Of a stretch of 64,000 nt of DNA, positions 25,425-34,603 are shown in pieces. Position 1 is the first letter of the stretch. The number at the start of each line of letters is the position of its first letter. Below the pieces are notes generated by a model. The model was given only the letters and a program-made list of their open reading frames with translations, did not search any database and was not told the origin of the DNA. Location: contig CAVANO010000011.1 in the NCBI GenBank assembly GCA_963590165.1, positions 1-64,000 of the forward strand, given 5' to 3'. A program made the translations under genes and the position numbers. The stretch comes from UBA11524 sp963590165 (GTDB taxonomy: Bacteria > Bacillota > Clostridia > Christensenellales > Aristaeellaceae).

Positions 25425-26296
25425 AAGATGAAAAGCATCGTGCGGCACCGCACGGGATTGCGCTGGCGCTGCTGGCTGCCGCGCTGTATGCGCTGAATGC
25501 GCCGTTCTCGAAGCTGCTGCTCAGCGAGGTGCAGCCGACCGTCATGGCTGGGCTGCTGTATCTCGGCGCAGGCGTCGGCATGGGTGCAATTGCACTCATC
25601 CGCCGGCAGACCGGCCGCATCGGGCGCGAAATGCACCTGACCCGCGCTGATTTGCCGTACGTCATCGCGATGATTCTGCTGGACATTGCCGCGCCTGTCT
25701 GCCTGATGCTCGGGCTGAACAGCACGACTGCCGCAAATGCGTCGCTGCTGAATAACTTCGAGATTGTTGCGACGGCGCTGGTGGCGCTGCTCGTGTTCCG
25801 TGAGGCAATTTCGGCGCGGCTGTGGCTCGGCATTCTGCTCGTGACGCTCTCCTGTGCGCTGCTGTCCTTCGAGGACATATCAAGCCTGCAGTTTTCGGGC
25901 GGTTCGCTGCTCGTGCTGCTGGCGGCAGTTTGCTGGGGCTTCGAGAACAACTGCACGCGCAAGCTGTCCAACAGCGATCCGCTGGAAATCGTGCTGCTCA
26001 AGGGCATTTTCTCCGGCGGCGGCTCGCTTGTGATCGGGCTGTGCATCGGTGAACAGCTGCCTGCGCTCCGGTTCGTGCTCGCGGCGCTGGCGGTCGGCTT
26101 TGTCGCCTACGGGCTGAGCATCTACTTCTACGTATATGCACAGCGCGTGCTCGGTGCGGCACGGACAAGCGCGTATTATGCCGTGGCGCCGTTCATTGCC
26201 GCGCTGCTGTCGCTGCTCATCTTCCGCGAGATGCCGTCCGAATACTATCTGGCGGCGCTGGCGCTCATGGCGCTCGGCGCGTGGCTGTCTGCATAA
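25421..26296 (+). CDS. EamA/DMT-family transporter
   Basis: A 291-residue inner-membrane protein with ten hydrophobic helices in two EamA repeats; end-of-repeat signatures NNFEIVATALVALLVFREAIS (first half) and AVAPFIAALLSLLIFREMPS (second half) are clear. Such carriers export amino acids or metabolites. The ATG overlaps the YitT-like stop codon (ATGA) and has GGGAGG 8 nt upstream, so the two genes are coupled. Substrate unknown. Confidence 0.88.
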   Translation: MKDEKHRAAPHGIALALLAAALYALNAPFSKLLLSEVQPTVMAGLLYLGAGVGMGAIALIRRQTGRIGREMHLTRADLPYVIAMILLDIAAPVCLMLGLNSTTAANASLLNNFEIVATALVALLVFREAISARLWLGILLVTLSCALLSFEDISSLQFSGGSLLVLLAAVCWGFENNCTRKLSNSDPLEIVLLKGIFSGGGSLVIGLCIGEQLPALRFVLAALAVGFVAYGLSIYFYVYAQRVLGAARTSAYYAVAPFIAALLSLLIFREMPSEYYLAALALMALGAWLSA

Positions 26297-26361
26297 TAAA
26301 ATTCATTATTTTTGATCAATCGGGAACAATTTCAGTTTCTCCATCGTTCTTTATGGTGCAA

Positions 26362-26379
26362 GGAGGTAATCAAACCTCC
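26362..26379 (+). promoter_or_regulatory. leader hairpin containing a Shine-Dalgarno-like sequence
   Basis: GGAGGT-AATCAA-ACCTCC forms a perfect 6-bp stem in the leader of the small secreted protein. No start codon follows the SD-like arm at useful distance, so it may be a stability element or regulator-binding hairpin rather than a working ribosome site. Confidence 0.4.
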
Positions 26380-26413
26380 CGAAAAATACAGACCGAAAGG
26401 ACGGACTTGACTT

Positions 26414-26806
26414 ATGAAGAAACTGCTTGCGATCCTGACTGCAATGATGATGCTCGTGATGACCTTCGCGATGGCGGAGACTGCTGACACGACGACAAGT
26501 GCTGATCTGGGCACCATGACCGGCGCATGGGCAAGCTGGACGGGTGACCCGACCGAGATTCCCGACGAAATCCGCGCTTCCTTTGACAAGGCGATGGAAG
26601 GTCTGCTTGGCTGCAGCTACGAACCGATTGCGATTCTCGGAACGCAAATCGTGTCCGGCACCAACTACTGCCTGCTCTGCAAGACAACCGTGATTACGCC
26701 TGACGCGCCCGTTTCCTACACGCTCGTCTACATCTATCAGCCGCTGAACGGCGACGCGCAGCTCCTGCGGATTCAGGATCTCGTGTTCGACGCAAGCGAA
26801 GCGTAA
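26414..26806 (+). CDS. small secreted protein with a cystatin-like QIVSG motif
   Basis: 130 residues with a signal peptide (MKKLLAILTAMMMLVMTFAMA-ET). The mature ~110 residues contain LGTQIVSGTNYCLLC, which resembles the QVVAG first-loop motif and following strand of cystatins; the remainder (one helix followed by four strands by eye) would suit a cystatin-like fold. A role as protease inhibitor or binding domain is inference; the family is unnamed to me. It stands alone between a transporter gene and a bidirectional terminator. The ribosome site AAAGGA is weakly spaced. Confidence 0.7.
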   Translation: MKKLLAILTAMMMLVMTFAMAETADTTTSADLGTMTGAWASWTGDPTEIPDEIRASFDKAMEGLLGCSYEPIAILGTQIVSGTNYCLLCKTTVITPDAPVSYTLVYIYQPLNGDAQLLRIQDLVFDASEA

Positions 26807-26829
26807 AAAATACTTTGCAGCATGCAAAA

Positions 26830-26860
26830 GGGTCAGGGGAGAAATCCCCTGACCCCTATT
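26830..26860. terminator. bidirectional terminator between the small secreted protein and smc
   Basis: Perfect 11-bp stem GGGTCAGGGGA / TCCCCTGACCC with a GAAA loop and T-rich flanks on the plus side; the genes are convergent. Confidence 0.85.
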
Positions 26861-29800
26861 TTATTCCTGATAATCCTGCAGGGAGACGGAAACCATTCTG
26901 CTGACGCCCTGCTCCTCCATCGCTACGCCGAAAAGGCTGTTGCACCGTTCCATCGTACCCTTGCGGTGCGTCACGACGATAAACTGCGTTCCCTTGGAAT
27001 ATTCCTTCAGATAATCTGCATAATAGCCGATGTTTGCATCATCGAGCGCCGCCTCAATCTCATCGAGAATGCAGAACGGCGTCGGCTTGAGCTTGAGCAT
27101 CGCAAACAGAATCGCAATAGCGGTCAGCGCCCTTTCACCGCCGGACAGCAGCGACAGCAGCTGCAGTTTCTTTCCCGGCGGCTGTGCGTTCACCTCGATG
27201 CCGCAGTTCAGCGGGTCGTCCGGGTCGGTCAGCTTGAGCTCCGCCTTGCCGCCGCCGAATAGACGCGTGAATGTCTCTGAGAAATACTCCTGCATCTTGG
27301 AGAAGTTCTCCACAAACGTCGAGCGCATCTGAATCAGCAGCCGTTCAATCAGCTCGCGCAAATCCGCCTCCGCCTGCTTGAGATCCTGCCGCTGGGTTGT
27401 CAGCTCATCGGCACGCGCCTTCGTTTCGGCGTACTCCTCTACGGCACCGACATTGACCGTGCCAAGCGCACGGATCTGTGCTTGCAGCTCATTGGCGCGG
27501 CGGTCGCTTTCCTTCTCGTTGATTTCGCGGCGGAATTCCTCCGCACCGGCGTAGGTCAGCTTGTATGTGTCCCAGATGCGGTTCTGCAGATTTTTCAGGT
27601 CATTCTCGACACGTGCCTTGGCGAGCTCGGTCTTGTGGAGCTTGTCACTGTCGCGGTTATAGCCCTCGTGCAGGCGCTCCATGTCGGAGAGAATGCCGCG
27701 CAGCGACTCCTGCGCACCGGCGCGGCGCTGCTCAATCGCCTGTGAAGCGGCCTCCTGCTGCGTCTGCGCCTCCTGACGGCGGACAGCCTCCTGCTCTTCG
27801 CGCTTTGCCTCTTCTTCATCGGCGGCGTCCTGTGCATCCATGTCCTTCAGTTGCTGACTGCGCCGCTCCTGATCCCTGTCAAGCTGCGAACGATCCTGCT
27901 CATTGTGCGCCGCGTCACGTTCCATGTTGCTGAGCGTATGGCGCAGTTCGGACAGCTGCAGCGTGCGCACCATCAGGCGGTCATTCGCCTCGGCGGAGGC
28001 GGCACGGGCATCCGCAAGCGCCTGCTGCAGCTCCTGCGTGTGCTGCGTCATGGTGCTCTGGCTGTCCTGCTCGCCGTCGCTTTGCTGCTCAATGGTCTCG
28101 AGCTGATGACGGATATCCTCCATTGACTGATGGAGCTGCTCACTTGCCTGACGCGTTTCCGCGCTTCGCTGCTCGTGCGCGGACAGCTCCGAACGGGCAC
28201 TTTCGAGATGCGCCTGTTCGCGTGCCACGGCGATTTCCTGCTGATGCAGCGCATCAACGGCTTCACTGACGCGGCTTCGCAGCGCCTGCACTGCGGACTG
28301 CTTTTCCGTCAGTGACTGACGGCACTGGTTCATTGTCTCGCGCTCAGACTGGAGACGGTCGGTCAGCTCCTTCAGCTCACGTTCACGGCTGAGCAGGTTC
28401 GATACTTTTGACTGTGCCGAGCCGCCCGTCATCGAACCGCCGGAGTGCATGACGTCACCCTCGAGCGTGACGAGACGGAAGGCGTGGTTGCCCGCGCGCA
28501 TAATCGGGATACCGTGGTCGAGGCTGTCGGCGATGACCGTGCGTCCGAGCAGATTTTCGATAATCGCGCGGTATTCCGGTGCACATTGCACCAGTTCGCT
28601 GGCGACGCCGATGCAGCCCGGCAGCCGGAGTGCATTTCGTTCATTCGCCGAGAGCGTCTTGCCGCGGATGGCGCTGATCGGCAGGAAGGTTGCGCGGCCG
28701 AGGCGGTTCTGGCGCAGGTACTGGATGAGCTCTTTCGCCGTCTCCTCGGTGTCGGTCACGATGTTCTGCTGCGCCGCGCCGAGCGCCATATCAATCGCCG
28801 TTTCGTATGCCTGCGGAACGGTCATCAGCTGCGCGAGTACGCCGCGGACACCCTTGATATTGCGCTGCTTGGCGTAGGTGACGGCGCGCCGGACGGCCAT
28901 GTTGTAGCCTTCCATGTCGCGCGTCATTTCGGCAAGGACGTTGTGGCGGCTTTCCATTGCCTTCAGTTCTGCGCTGCGCTTTTCGGCATCGCTGCGGAGC
29001 TGCACGAAGGCGCTTTCCGCTGCGTTTGCTTCGCTTTCCGCCTGCCGGAGTGCGTCCGTGCAGGTTTTCTGCCGATCCATTTCCGCCTGCAGCTGATTTT
29101 TCGCTGCCTCCGCCGCCTGCCGGAGCGATGCTCCCTGCGATTGCAGGGCATCGGCGGATTCTTCGATTTCCTTCAGACGCGCTTCCATCTGCGCGTACAT
29201 CGTGTTCAGGCGCGTCTTGTCGTTGCGGACGTCGGACAGGCGGTTCATCTGCTCGATGATGGCGGCCTTGTGCCGTTCGAGCGATGCGTCTGCCTCCTGC
29301 TCTGCCGACTGCGCCTGCTGTGCGGACTGTTTGGCATCCTCGAGCAGCTGCTCCGCTGTGGCAATCAGCTCGCGTTGCTTCTCGGCATCGGCAAGCGTCT
29401 TTTGCTGCTCCTGCTCAATCGCGCCGAGCCGCTCCGCTGCCTCTTGCTGCTCCTGATGGATGCGTGCGCGGTTCTCGCTGCGTGCCTCGCGGCGGCTCTG
29501 AATGGATGACAGGTTCTGCTGCGTTTCATGGACGCGCTCGGCGCACTGCATCAGCGCATCGTGCGCCGCGGCGATGTCCTCCTCGAGCTGCGCGATGCGG
29601 TTCTGCGTTTCGTCGCGCTGCGCGGACTTCTCCGATAGCGCGTTCTCTGTGTCCGTCAGAATCGTCTGGACGGTCAGCAGGTCGGTTTCCAGCTCAGAAA
29701 GCCGTTCCTGCGCCCGGTCGGAGCGAATCAGGAACAGGTTCAAATCAAGATCCTTCAGCTCGGTTGACAGCTCCAGATAAATCCGCGCGTTGCGGCTCTG

Positions 29801-30421
29801 TTCCTCCAGCGGCTTCAGGCGTCTGTTCAGCTCATCGAGAATATCATCGACGCGGTCGAGGTTTTCCAGCGTGCGCTGCAGTTTTTTGTCCGCCTCTTCC
29901 TTGCGTGCCTTGAATTTGACGATGCCGGCGGCCTCCTCGAAAACCTGACGGCGATCCTCGCTCTTGCGCGACAGAATCTCGTCAATGCGCCCTTGCCCGA
30001 TGATGGAATAGCCTTCTTTGCCGATGCCCGTGTCACGGAAGAGGTCGATGACATCCTTCAGGCGGCACGATGTCTGGTTCAGGTAGTATTCGGATTCGCC
30101 GTTGCGGTAGACGCGGCGCGTGACCATCACCTCCGCCGCCTCGACTGCCAGCGCATGATCCTCATTATCAAAGAGCAGGGACACCTCGCAGTACGACAGC
30201 GGCTTACGCTTCTGCGTGCCGTTGAAAATGACGTCGGACATGCTCGCGCCGCGCAGCGTCTTGGCACTCTGCTCCCCTAATACCCAGCGGACTGCATCGC
30301 CGATGTTGCTTTTGCCTGACCCGTTGGGGCCGACAATGCCCGTAATGCCGTCATCGAAGACGATTTCTGTCCGCTGTGCAAATGACTTAAAGCCGTAAAG
30401 CTCCAGCTTCTTTAATTTCAT
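26861..30421 (-). CDS. smc: chromosome segregation/condensation ATPase SMC
   Basis: 1186 residues, normal for bacterial SMC. It has an N-terminal Walker A GPNGSGKSN (about 32-40), two long Gln/Glu/Arg-rich coiled coils separated by a hinge (about 520-640, with GVRGVLAQL and Gly-rich MHSGGSMTGG), then the ABC signature LSGGE (1092-1096), Walker B FCILDEIEAALDDAN and the VVTHRKGT switch. SMC dimers with ScpA/ScpB load near the origin and resolve sister chromosomes; scpAB are not in this window. It is transcribed alone from its own promoter. Confidence 0.97.
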   Translation of the reverse strand: MKLKKLELYGFKSFAQRTEIVFDDGITGIVGPNGSGKSNIGDAVRWVLGEQSAKTLRGASMSDVIFNGTQKRKPLSYCEVSLLFDNEDHALAVEAAEVMVTRRVYRNGESEYYLNQTSCRLKDVIDLFRDTGIGKEGYSIIGQGRIDEILSRKSEDRRQVFEEAAGIVKFKARKEEADKKLQRTLENLDRVDDILDELNRRLKPLEEQSRNARIYLELSTELKDLDLNLFLIRSDRAQERLSELETDLLTVQTILTDTENALSEKSAQRDETQNRIAQLEEDIAAAHDALMQCAERVHETQQNLSSIQSRREARSENRARIHQEQQEAAERLGAIEQEQQKTLADAEKQRELIATAEQLLEDAKQSAQQAQSAEQEADASLERHKAAIIEQMNRLSDVRNDKTRLNTMYAQMEARLKEIEESADALQSQGASLRQAAEAAKNQLQAEMDRQKTCTDALRQAESEANAAESAFVQLRSDAEKRSAELKAMESRHNVLAEMTRDMEGYNMAVRRAVTYAKQRNIKGVRGVLAQLMTVPQAYETAIDMALGAAQQNIVTDTEETAKELIQYLRQNRLGRATFLPISAIRGKTLSANERNALRLPGCIGVASELVQCAPEYRAIIENLLGRTVIADSLDHGIPIMRAGNHAFRLVTLEGDVMHSGGSMTGGSAQSKVSNLLSRERELKELTDRLQSERETMNQCRQSLTEKQSAVQALRSRVSEAVDALHQQEIAVAREQAHLESARSELSAHEQRSAETRQASEQLHQSMEDIRHQLETIEQQSDGEQDSQSTMTQHTQELQQALADARAASAEANDRLMVRTLQLSELRHTLSNMERDAAHNEQDRSQLDRDQERRSQQLKDMDAQDAADEEEAKREEQEAVRRQEAQTQQEAASQAIEQRRAGAQESLRGILSDMERLHEGYNRDSDKLHKTELAKARVENDLKNLQNRIWDTYKLTYAGAEEFRREINEKESDRRANELQAQIRALGTVNVGAVEEYAETKARADELTTQRQDLKQAEADLRELIERLLIQMRSTFVENFSKMQEYFSETFTRLFGGGKAELKLTDPDDPLNCGIEVNAQPPGKKLQLLSLLSGGERALTAIAILFAMLKLKPTPFCILDEIEAALDDANIGYYADYLKEYSKGTQFIVVTHRKGTMERCNSLFGVAMEEQGVSRMVSVSLQDYQE

Positions 30422-30466
30422 ACCGTCTATAACTCCCTAACGATGGACTGTTTCGCCATCTGTTCC

Positions 30467-30495
30467 AGTATAACACAAATGGAAAGTTAGGGCAA
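30467..30495 (-). promoter_or_regulatory. promoter of smc
   Basis: Minus strand: TTGCCC, 17-bp spacer, TATACT, about 45 nt before the start codon and just outside the repeat array. Confidence 0.65.
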
Positions 30496-30519
30496 CAAGC
30501 GCAAGGGCGGAATTTGACT

Positions 30520-30889
30520 GAAAGCCCCTGCTCGCCTCCGCAGAGGCGAAACCCCATTGCGGCAAAGAAAATCAATCATGGAAAAAAGCAGTTGCTCGGA
30601 TTAAACAACGTATGAAAAAGAAAATTGCATGCCCGAAGGGTGCAGGGGCGACCGGAAAGCCCCTGCTCGCCTCCGCAGAGGCGAAAACCCATTGCGACAA
30701 AGAAAACCAATCATGGGAAAAAGCAGTTGCTCGGATTGAACAAAGTATGGAAAAGAAAATTGCATGCCCGAAGGGTGCAGGGGCGACCGGAAAGCCCCTG
30801 CTCGCCTCCGCAGAGGCGAAAACCCATTGCGACAAGAAAATCAATTGTGGAAAAAAGCAGTTGCTCGGATTGAACAACTGCTCTTTAGG
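30520..30889. repeat. tandem array, 135-bp unit, about 2.7 copies
   Basis: AAAGCCCCTGCTCGCC recurs at 30521, 30656 and 30791 (period exactly 135 bp). Each unit holds an inverted repeat (CGCCTCCGCAGAGGCG), an A-rich stretch and GCCCGAAGGGTGCAGGGGCGACCGG. A single related copy is at 53,120-53,195. The array fills the gap between rsmG and the smc promoter. The unit is a multiple of three and both strands stay open, but no ribosome sites go with these frames. Confidence 0.9.
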
Positions 30890-30927
30890 TGCTGGCAGGG
30901 ACGCTGCCCCTGTACCCCGCGTGCGGC

Positions 30928-31656
30928 TTAGCTGCGCACCCCCAGCGGATTCTTCCCCGGTGTTCCTGCCTTGCGCGGGTAACTCCGGGGCGTTTTTGTT
31001 TTCTTGTCGATGGGAAGGAGCAAATGCTGCCAGTCGCGGCCGGGCACATCGGTCGGAATCGCCTCCTGCAGCTTGCCGCCCAGCAGGAACGCGGCGCGTT
31101 TGCCTGTTTCCAGCTCATCGCGCACAGAAGGCCCCTTCCAGCAGATTGCCTTGCCGCCGATTTTCACGAACGGCAGCAGATACTCCGCGAGCACCGGCAG
31201 CGATGCCACGGCGCGCGCCGCAGCGATGTCGTACTGCTCGCGATGCGCCGCCATGCGTGCACCGTCCTCCGCACGGGCGTGAACGAGCGTCACGTTCTGC
31301 ACGTGCAGCGCATCAATGACCGCTTGCAGGAACGTCAGCCGCTTCTGCTGCGCGTCCATGAGCGTAACGTGTAAATCCTCCCGAGCGAGCGCAAGCGGCA
31401 GCCCCGGAAAGCCTGCACCTGTTCCGACATCAATCAGCGATGCGCCCTGCGGAATCAGTTCCGGCACGGTCAGCGCCAGCAGGCTGTCCACATAGTGCCG
31501 GTCGAGCATGTCGCTCTCCTCGGTCACGGCGGTCAAATCCATCTTTTCGTTCCATTCCAGCAACAGCGTGTGATAGGTGAGCAGCCTGCCCGGCAGCGCA
31601 TCGGTGACGGGAATGCCGCACTCCGTCAGCCGTGCCCGAATCATTTCTTCCGTCAT
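30928..31656 (-). CDS. rsmG: 16S rRNA (guanine-N7)-methyltransferase
   Basis: This 242-residue enzyme methylates G527 (E. coli numbering) of 16S rRNA with SAM. It has the N-terminal helical LLEWNEKMDLTAVTE segment, the SAM loop LIDVGTGAGFPGLPLAL (about 75-91) and the C-terminal SYPRKAGTPGKNPL ending typical of RsmG. Ribosome site GGAGTG is 8 nt upstream. It is the last gene of a four-gene unit with two DUF218 proteins and an alcohol dehydrogenase, an unusual setting, since rsmG often lies near the origin with mnmG. Confidence 0.95.
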   Translation of the reverse strand: MTEEMIRARLTECGIPVTDALPGRLLTYHTLLLEWNEKMDLTAVTEESDMLDRHYVDSLLALTVPELIPQGASLIDVGTGAGFPGLPLALAREDLHVTLMDAQQKRLTFLQAVIDALHVQNVTLVHARAEDGARMAAHREQYDIAAARAVASLPVLAEYLLPFVKIGGKAICWKGPSVRDELETGKRAAFLLGGKLQEAIPTDVPGRDWQHLLLPIDKKTKTPRSYPRKAGTPGKNPLGVRS

Positions 31657-31662
31657 GAATTT

Positions 31663-32277
31663 TCACTCCAGCGGCAGATGAAGGTACTTCACTGCCCAAT
31701 ATTTGCACCATGCCAGCGCCTCGCGCCCATGGTTTTTCAGCCAAAACCGCATGCCGAGCTTTGTCGGTGCGCCGATGCCGTACGCTGTCAGACCGTCATC
31801 CTCCGCAATCGCCAGCGCGCGCGGCAGATGATAATCGCTCGTGACAATCAGCACCTTCGTGACGTTCCTGTCTGCGAGCAGCGCCATCGCGTTGCGGATG
31901 TTGGAATGCGTGCTGACCGAGGTCGTGTCGGTCAGAATCATGTCGGCATCCACGCCGAGGGAAATCAGCTCCTCGCGCATGACCTCCGCCTCCGGTGCAG
32001 GTTCATTTTTGCCCTGTCCGCCGCAGACGACGACCGGCACCTTCTTCTGCTGATACGCCTCCGCCGCCTTTTCCAGCCGCCATTGCAGCTGCAGCGAGGG
32101 TTCGCCGTCCGGCTTGACCTGCGCGCCGAGGACAATCATCGCCTCATAATCCATGCCGGGCGTGGGCACGTGCGTCTCCTTCCAGCAGACCATCAGCACG
32201 ATGCCGATATACACGAGCGCGCCGAGCAGAATCAAAATCAGCAGCGCTTTCAGAAGCTTTTTCACTCTTCTTGCCAT
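31663..32277 (-). CDS. DUF218/YdcF-family membrane-anchored protein
   Basis: 204 residues: a short basic N-terminus, one membrane helix (about 10-32), then an extracytoplasmic DUF218 domain with the usual motifs IVLGAQVK, VVCGGQGKNEPAPEAEVM, DTTSVSTHSNIRNA and IVTSDYHLPRAL. SanA/ElyC/YdcF relatives act in envelope homeostasis, but the reaction is not known. AAGGAGA 7 nt upstream sets the start, which lies within the end of the preceding DUF218 gene (16-nt overlap). It is the second of two adjacent paralogues. Confidence 0.85.
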   Translation of the reverse strand: MARRVKKLLKALLILILLGALVYIGIVLMVCWKETHVPTPGMDYEAMIVLGAQVKPDGEPSLQLQWRLEKAAEAYQQKKVPVVVCGGQGKNEPAPEAEVMREELISLGVDADMILTDTTSVSTHSNIRNAMALLADRNVTKVLIVTSDYHLPRALAIAEDDGLTAYGIGAPTKLGMRFWLKNHGREALAWCKYWAVKYLHLPLE

Positions 32278-32936
32278 TGCGTATTCTCCTTCTGTATGTC
32301 CGTTTGGGGGAAATCGGAGGTTGCAGCGCAAAGTTCTTCGAACTGCACGCCGATTTGGTCGCCCAGCCGCCGTACCTCGCCGAGCACGCGCCTGCGTCCT
32401 TCCGCCGACTTGTACCAGTCATCCCGATTGACGCCGTCTTCGCGTCCCGGGCAGACGAGGATTTTCGTGTTGGGCAGCGCCGTCTGATAATACAGCAGCG
32501 CGCGCCGCGCATGAAACGGCCGGCAGCACAGAATCGCCGTCCTGACCGCCACGCCGTGCTTTGACAGCACCGATGCGGACTTCCGCGCGTTATCCCACGT
32601 GAAGGTCGCCTCGTCCTCGCGCAGAATCGCCGCATCCGGCACGCCGTTCCGTCTCAGCACATCGCGCAGAAACGCCCATTCCGTGGGATATTCCGCCGGA
32701 TAATCCGCCTTGAGCGCTTCCGGAACACCGATGAAATGCGTCTGCGATGCGCCATGATTTCCTGACGGCAGGACGAGCGGCGCATAGCCTGCCCGATAGA
32801 GCGCTGCAGCACGCAGCACATGCCCGATGTGCCTTGAACCGGGAATCAGAATGACGTCTGCCTTTTCCGGCTCATCCGCTGCAAACACGAAATCCGTCAC
32901 CGCATCGATGAACCGCCACGCGCCGCCGTCACCCAT
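32262..32936 (-). CDS. DUF218/YdcF-family protein, cytoplasmic paralogue
   Basis: 224 residues with no membrane segment, in contrast to its neighbour. DUF218 motifs are DVILIPGSRHIGHVLRAA, LVLPSGNHGASQT, EDEATFTWDNARKSA and CCRPFHARRALLYY. It begins inside the end of the alcohol dehydrogenase gene (8-nt overlap, GGAGG 5 nt upstream) and runs 16 nt into the membrane-anchored paralogue, so all three are tightly coupled. Function unknown; a phosphatase or nucleotide-binding role has been suggested for relatives, but I cannot support one here. Confidence 0.82.
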   Translation of the reverse strand: MGDGGAWRFIDAVTDFVFAADEPEKADVILIPGSRHIGHVLRAAALYRAGYAPLVLPSGNHGASQTHFIGVPEALKADYPAEYPTEWAFLRDVLRRNGVPDAAILREDEATFTWDNARKSASVLSKHGVAVRTAILCCRPFHARRALLYYQTALPNTKILVCPGREDGVNRDDWYKSAEGRRRVLGEVRRLGDQIGVQFEELCAATSDFPQTDIQKENTQWQEE

Positions 32937-34050
32937 GCTGCCTCCACTGATTCAACGCCTTTTCGCGCTCATTCGCCGTCATGGGCGTAAATGCCTGCTG
33001 ATAGATTTCACGCAGCTGCTGTTTGTTCAGCGGCTCCGGATGATTGCCCAGCCGCTCCGGATTGACCGATGCGGCGAGATAGTCCAGCATCGCATCATCC
33101 GGCATCGGCAGATTGTCCAGCTCAAGCGACGCCAGCAGCCCCTTGAGCAGCAGCGCGCCGTCCTGCGCCGTTTTGCCGCCGCAGAGTGCGGAAAGTGCAT
33201 CCAGCATTGGCTGATTCTGCGGATACTGCGCCAGATGCAGCCACAGATATGGCAGCGTCAGCATGCATGCGTGACCGTGAGCCGCGCCGAGCTTCTTGGT
33301 GATTTGGTAGCTCATGGCATGCGCCGCCGTCGTCCGCGTCGTGAGAATCGCCAGACCGGATTCATACGCCGCGTGAAGCATGGCATCCTGCGCGTCCGCA
33401 TCGCCTGCCATGTACTTGGTCAGATGGTCGAGCACGCCGTGAATCGCGTTTTCGGCATGGACGCGGCTGTCTGCCGTTGCTTTGCGCGCCCACCACGACT
33501 CAATGCCCTGCGCCAGCGCATCCATTGCGCACGACTTCCGGTGATATTCCGGCAGCGTATCCAGCAGGGAACCGTCCAGCAGCACGCCGTCCGGCAGCAG
33601 CGTCTGATGGTCAACAGACAGTTTCTGATTGTTTTCGTACAGCACGGCGACCGCGGTCGTTTCCGCGCCGGTGCCGGCCGTTGCCGGAATCGCGAGGTGC
33701 GGCAGGTGCGAATCCGCCGGCAGGTGACTTCTGCGGACATCCGGCAAATCCGCCAAAATCAGCGCTTTCACGCCCTTCGCCGTATCCATGGCTGAGCCGC
33801 CGCCGATGGAAATCAGCCCGTCACAGTCCTTCGCGCGGTACAGCGCCGCGCCTGCCTGACAGTCCTCCAAATCGGGATTTGCATGGAACGCGCTGAAAAC
33901 GGGCAGACGCATCCCTGTCCGCGCGAAAAAAACGTCCTTTGTGCGTGTGCCTGCGACCAGCATCGGGTTCGTCACGCCCAGTTCGCGGAGCATCACGGCG
34001 ATATTCGCACCGCTGAGGGCACCGCGGCCTTCCTTCAAGCAAATTGGCAT
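32929..34050 (-). CDS. iron-containing (group III) alcohol dehydrogenase
   Basis: This 373-residue NAD(P)-dependent dehydrogenase has the family's dinucleotide-binding segment ISIGGGSAMDTAKG (about 75-88), an upstream ATAGTGAET-type motif and the metal-site helix with HAMSYQITKKLGAAHGHA. Substrate could be an alcohol, aldehyde or polyol. AAGGGGAAG sets the start; a longer in-frame version would enter the repeat array. It is the first gene of the unit ending in rsmG. I see no clear promoter between it and the array. Confidence 0.88.
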   Translation of the reverse strand: MPICLKEGRGALSGANIAVMLRELGVTNPMLVAGTRTKDVFFARTGMRLPVFSAFHANPDLEDCQAGAALYRAKDCDGLISIGGGSAMDTAKGVKALILADLPDVRRSHLPADSHLPHLAIPATAGTGAETTAVAVLYENNQKLSVDHQTLLPDGVLLDGSLLDTLPEYHRKSCAMDALAQGIESWWARKATADSRVHAENAIHGVLDHLTKYMAGDADAQDAMLHAAYESGLAILTTRTTAAHAMSYQITKKLGAAHGHACMLTLPYLWLHLAQYPQNQPMLDALSALCGGKTAQDGALLLKGLLASLELDNLPMPDDAMLDYLAASVNPERLGNHPEPLNKQQLREIYQQAFTPMTANEREKALNQWRQHG

Positions 34051-34111
34051 GGTTTTTCTTCCCCTTTCACGGGTTCTATTGTACAGCATCGGAAGGTTTT
34101 GTGCAACCTTA

Positions 34112-34590
34112 TCAGAAACGGACTTCGTCTGATTTTTTGATTCCTTCGGTATCATGCTTGGTTTCATTTTCATGGTTAGACATTAGCAAATTGACAGGGG
34201 GCGATAGAACAGGCAAAGCCTGCGGTCGCGGACTTCGTCCGTTTTCTTCGACCCTTTCGGTATCATGCTTGGTTTCATTTTCATGGTTAGACATTAGCAA
34301 AATGACAGGGGGCGATAGAACAGGCAAAGCCTGCGGTCGCGGACTTCGCCCGTTTTCTTCGACCCCTTCGGTATCATGCTTGGTTTCATTTTCATGGTTA
34401 GACATTAGCAAATTGACAGGGGGCGATAGAACAGGCAAAGCCTGCGGTCGCGGACTTCGTCCGTTTTCTTCGACCCCTTCGGTATCATACTTGGTTTCAT
34501 TTTCATGGTTAGACATTAGCAAATTGACAGGGGCTTTCCGGTCGCCCCCTTGACCCCTTCGGTATCATGCTTGGTTTCATTTTCATGGAT
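34112..34590. repeat. tandem array, 111-bp unit, about four copies
   Basis: TTCGGTATCATGCTTGG recurs at 34145, 34256, 34367 and 34478 (period 111 bp), with a shortened last copy (next start 34558, 80 bp). Each unit has CAGGCAAAGCCTG and CGGACTTCGTCCG hairpins and GGTTTCATTTTCATGG. The shortened copy exchanges the middle for GGGGCTTTCCGGTCGCCCC, the core of the 43-kb array, which shows both arrays belong to one family. It lies upstream of the alcohol dehydrogenase gene. Confidence 0.9.
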
Positions 34591-34603
34591 GATTTTGTTT
34601 ACG

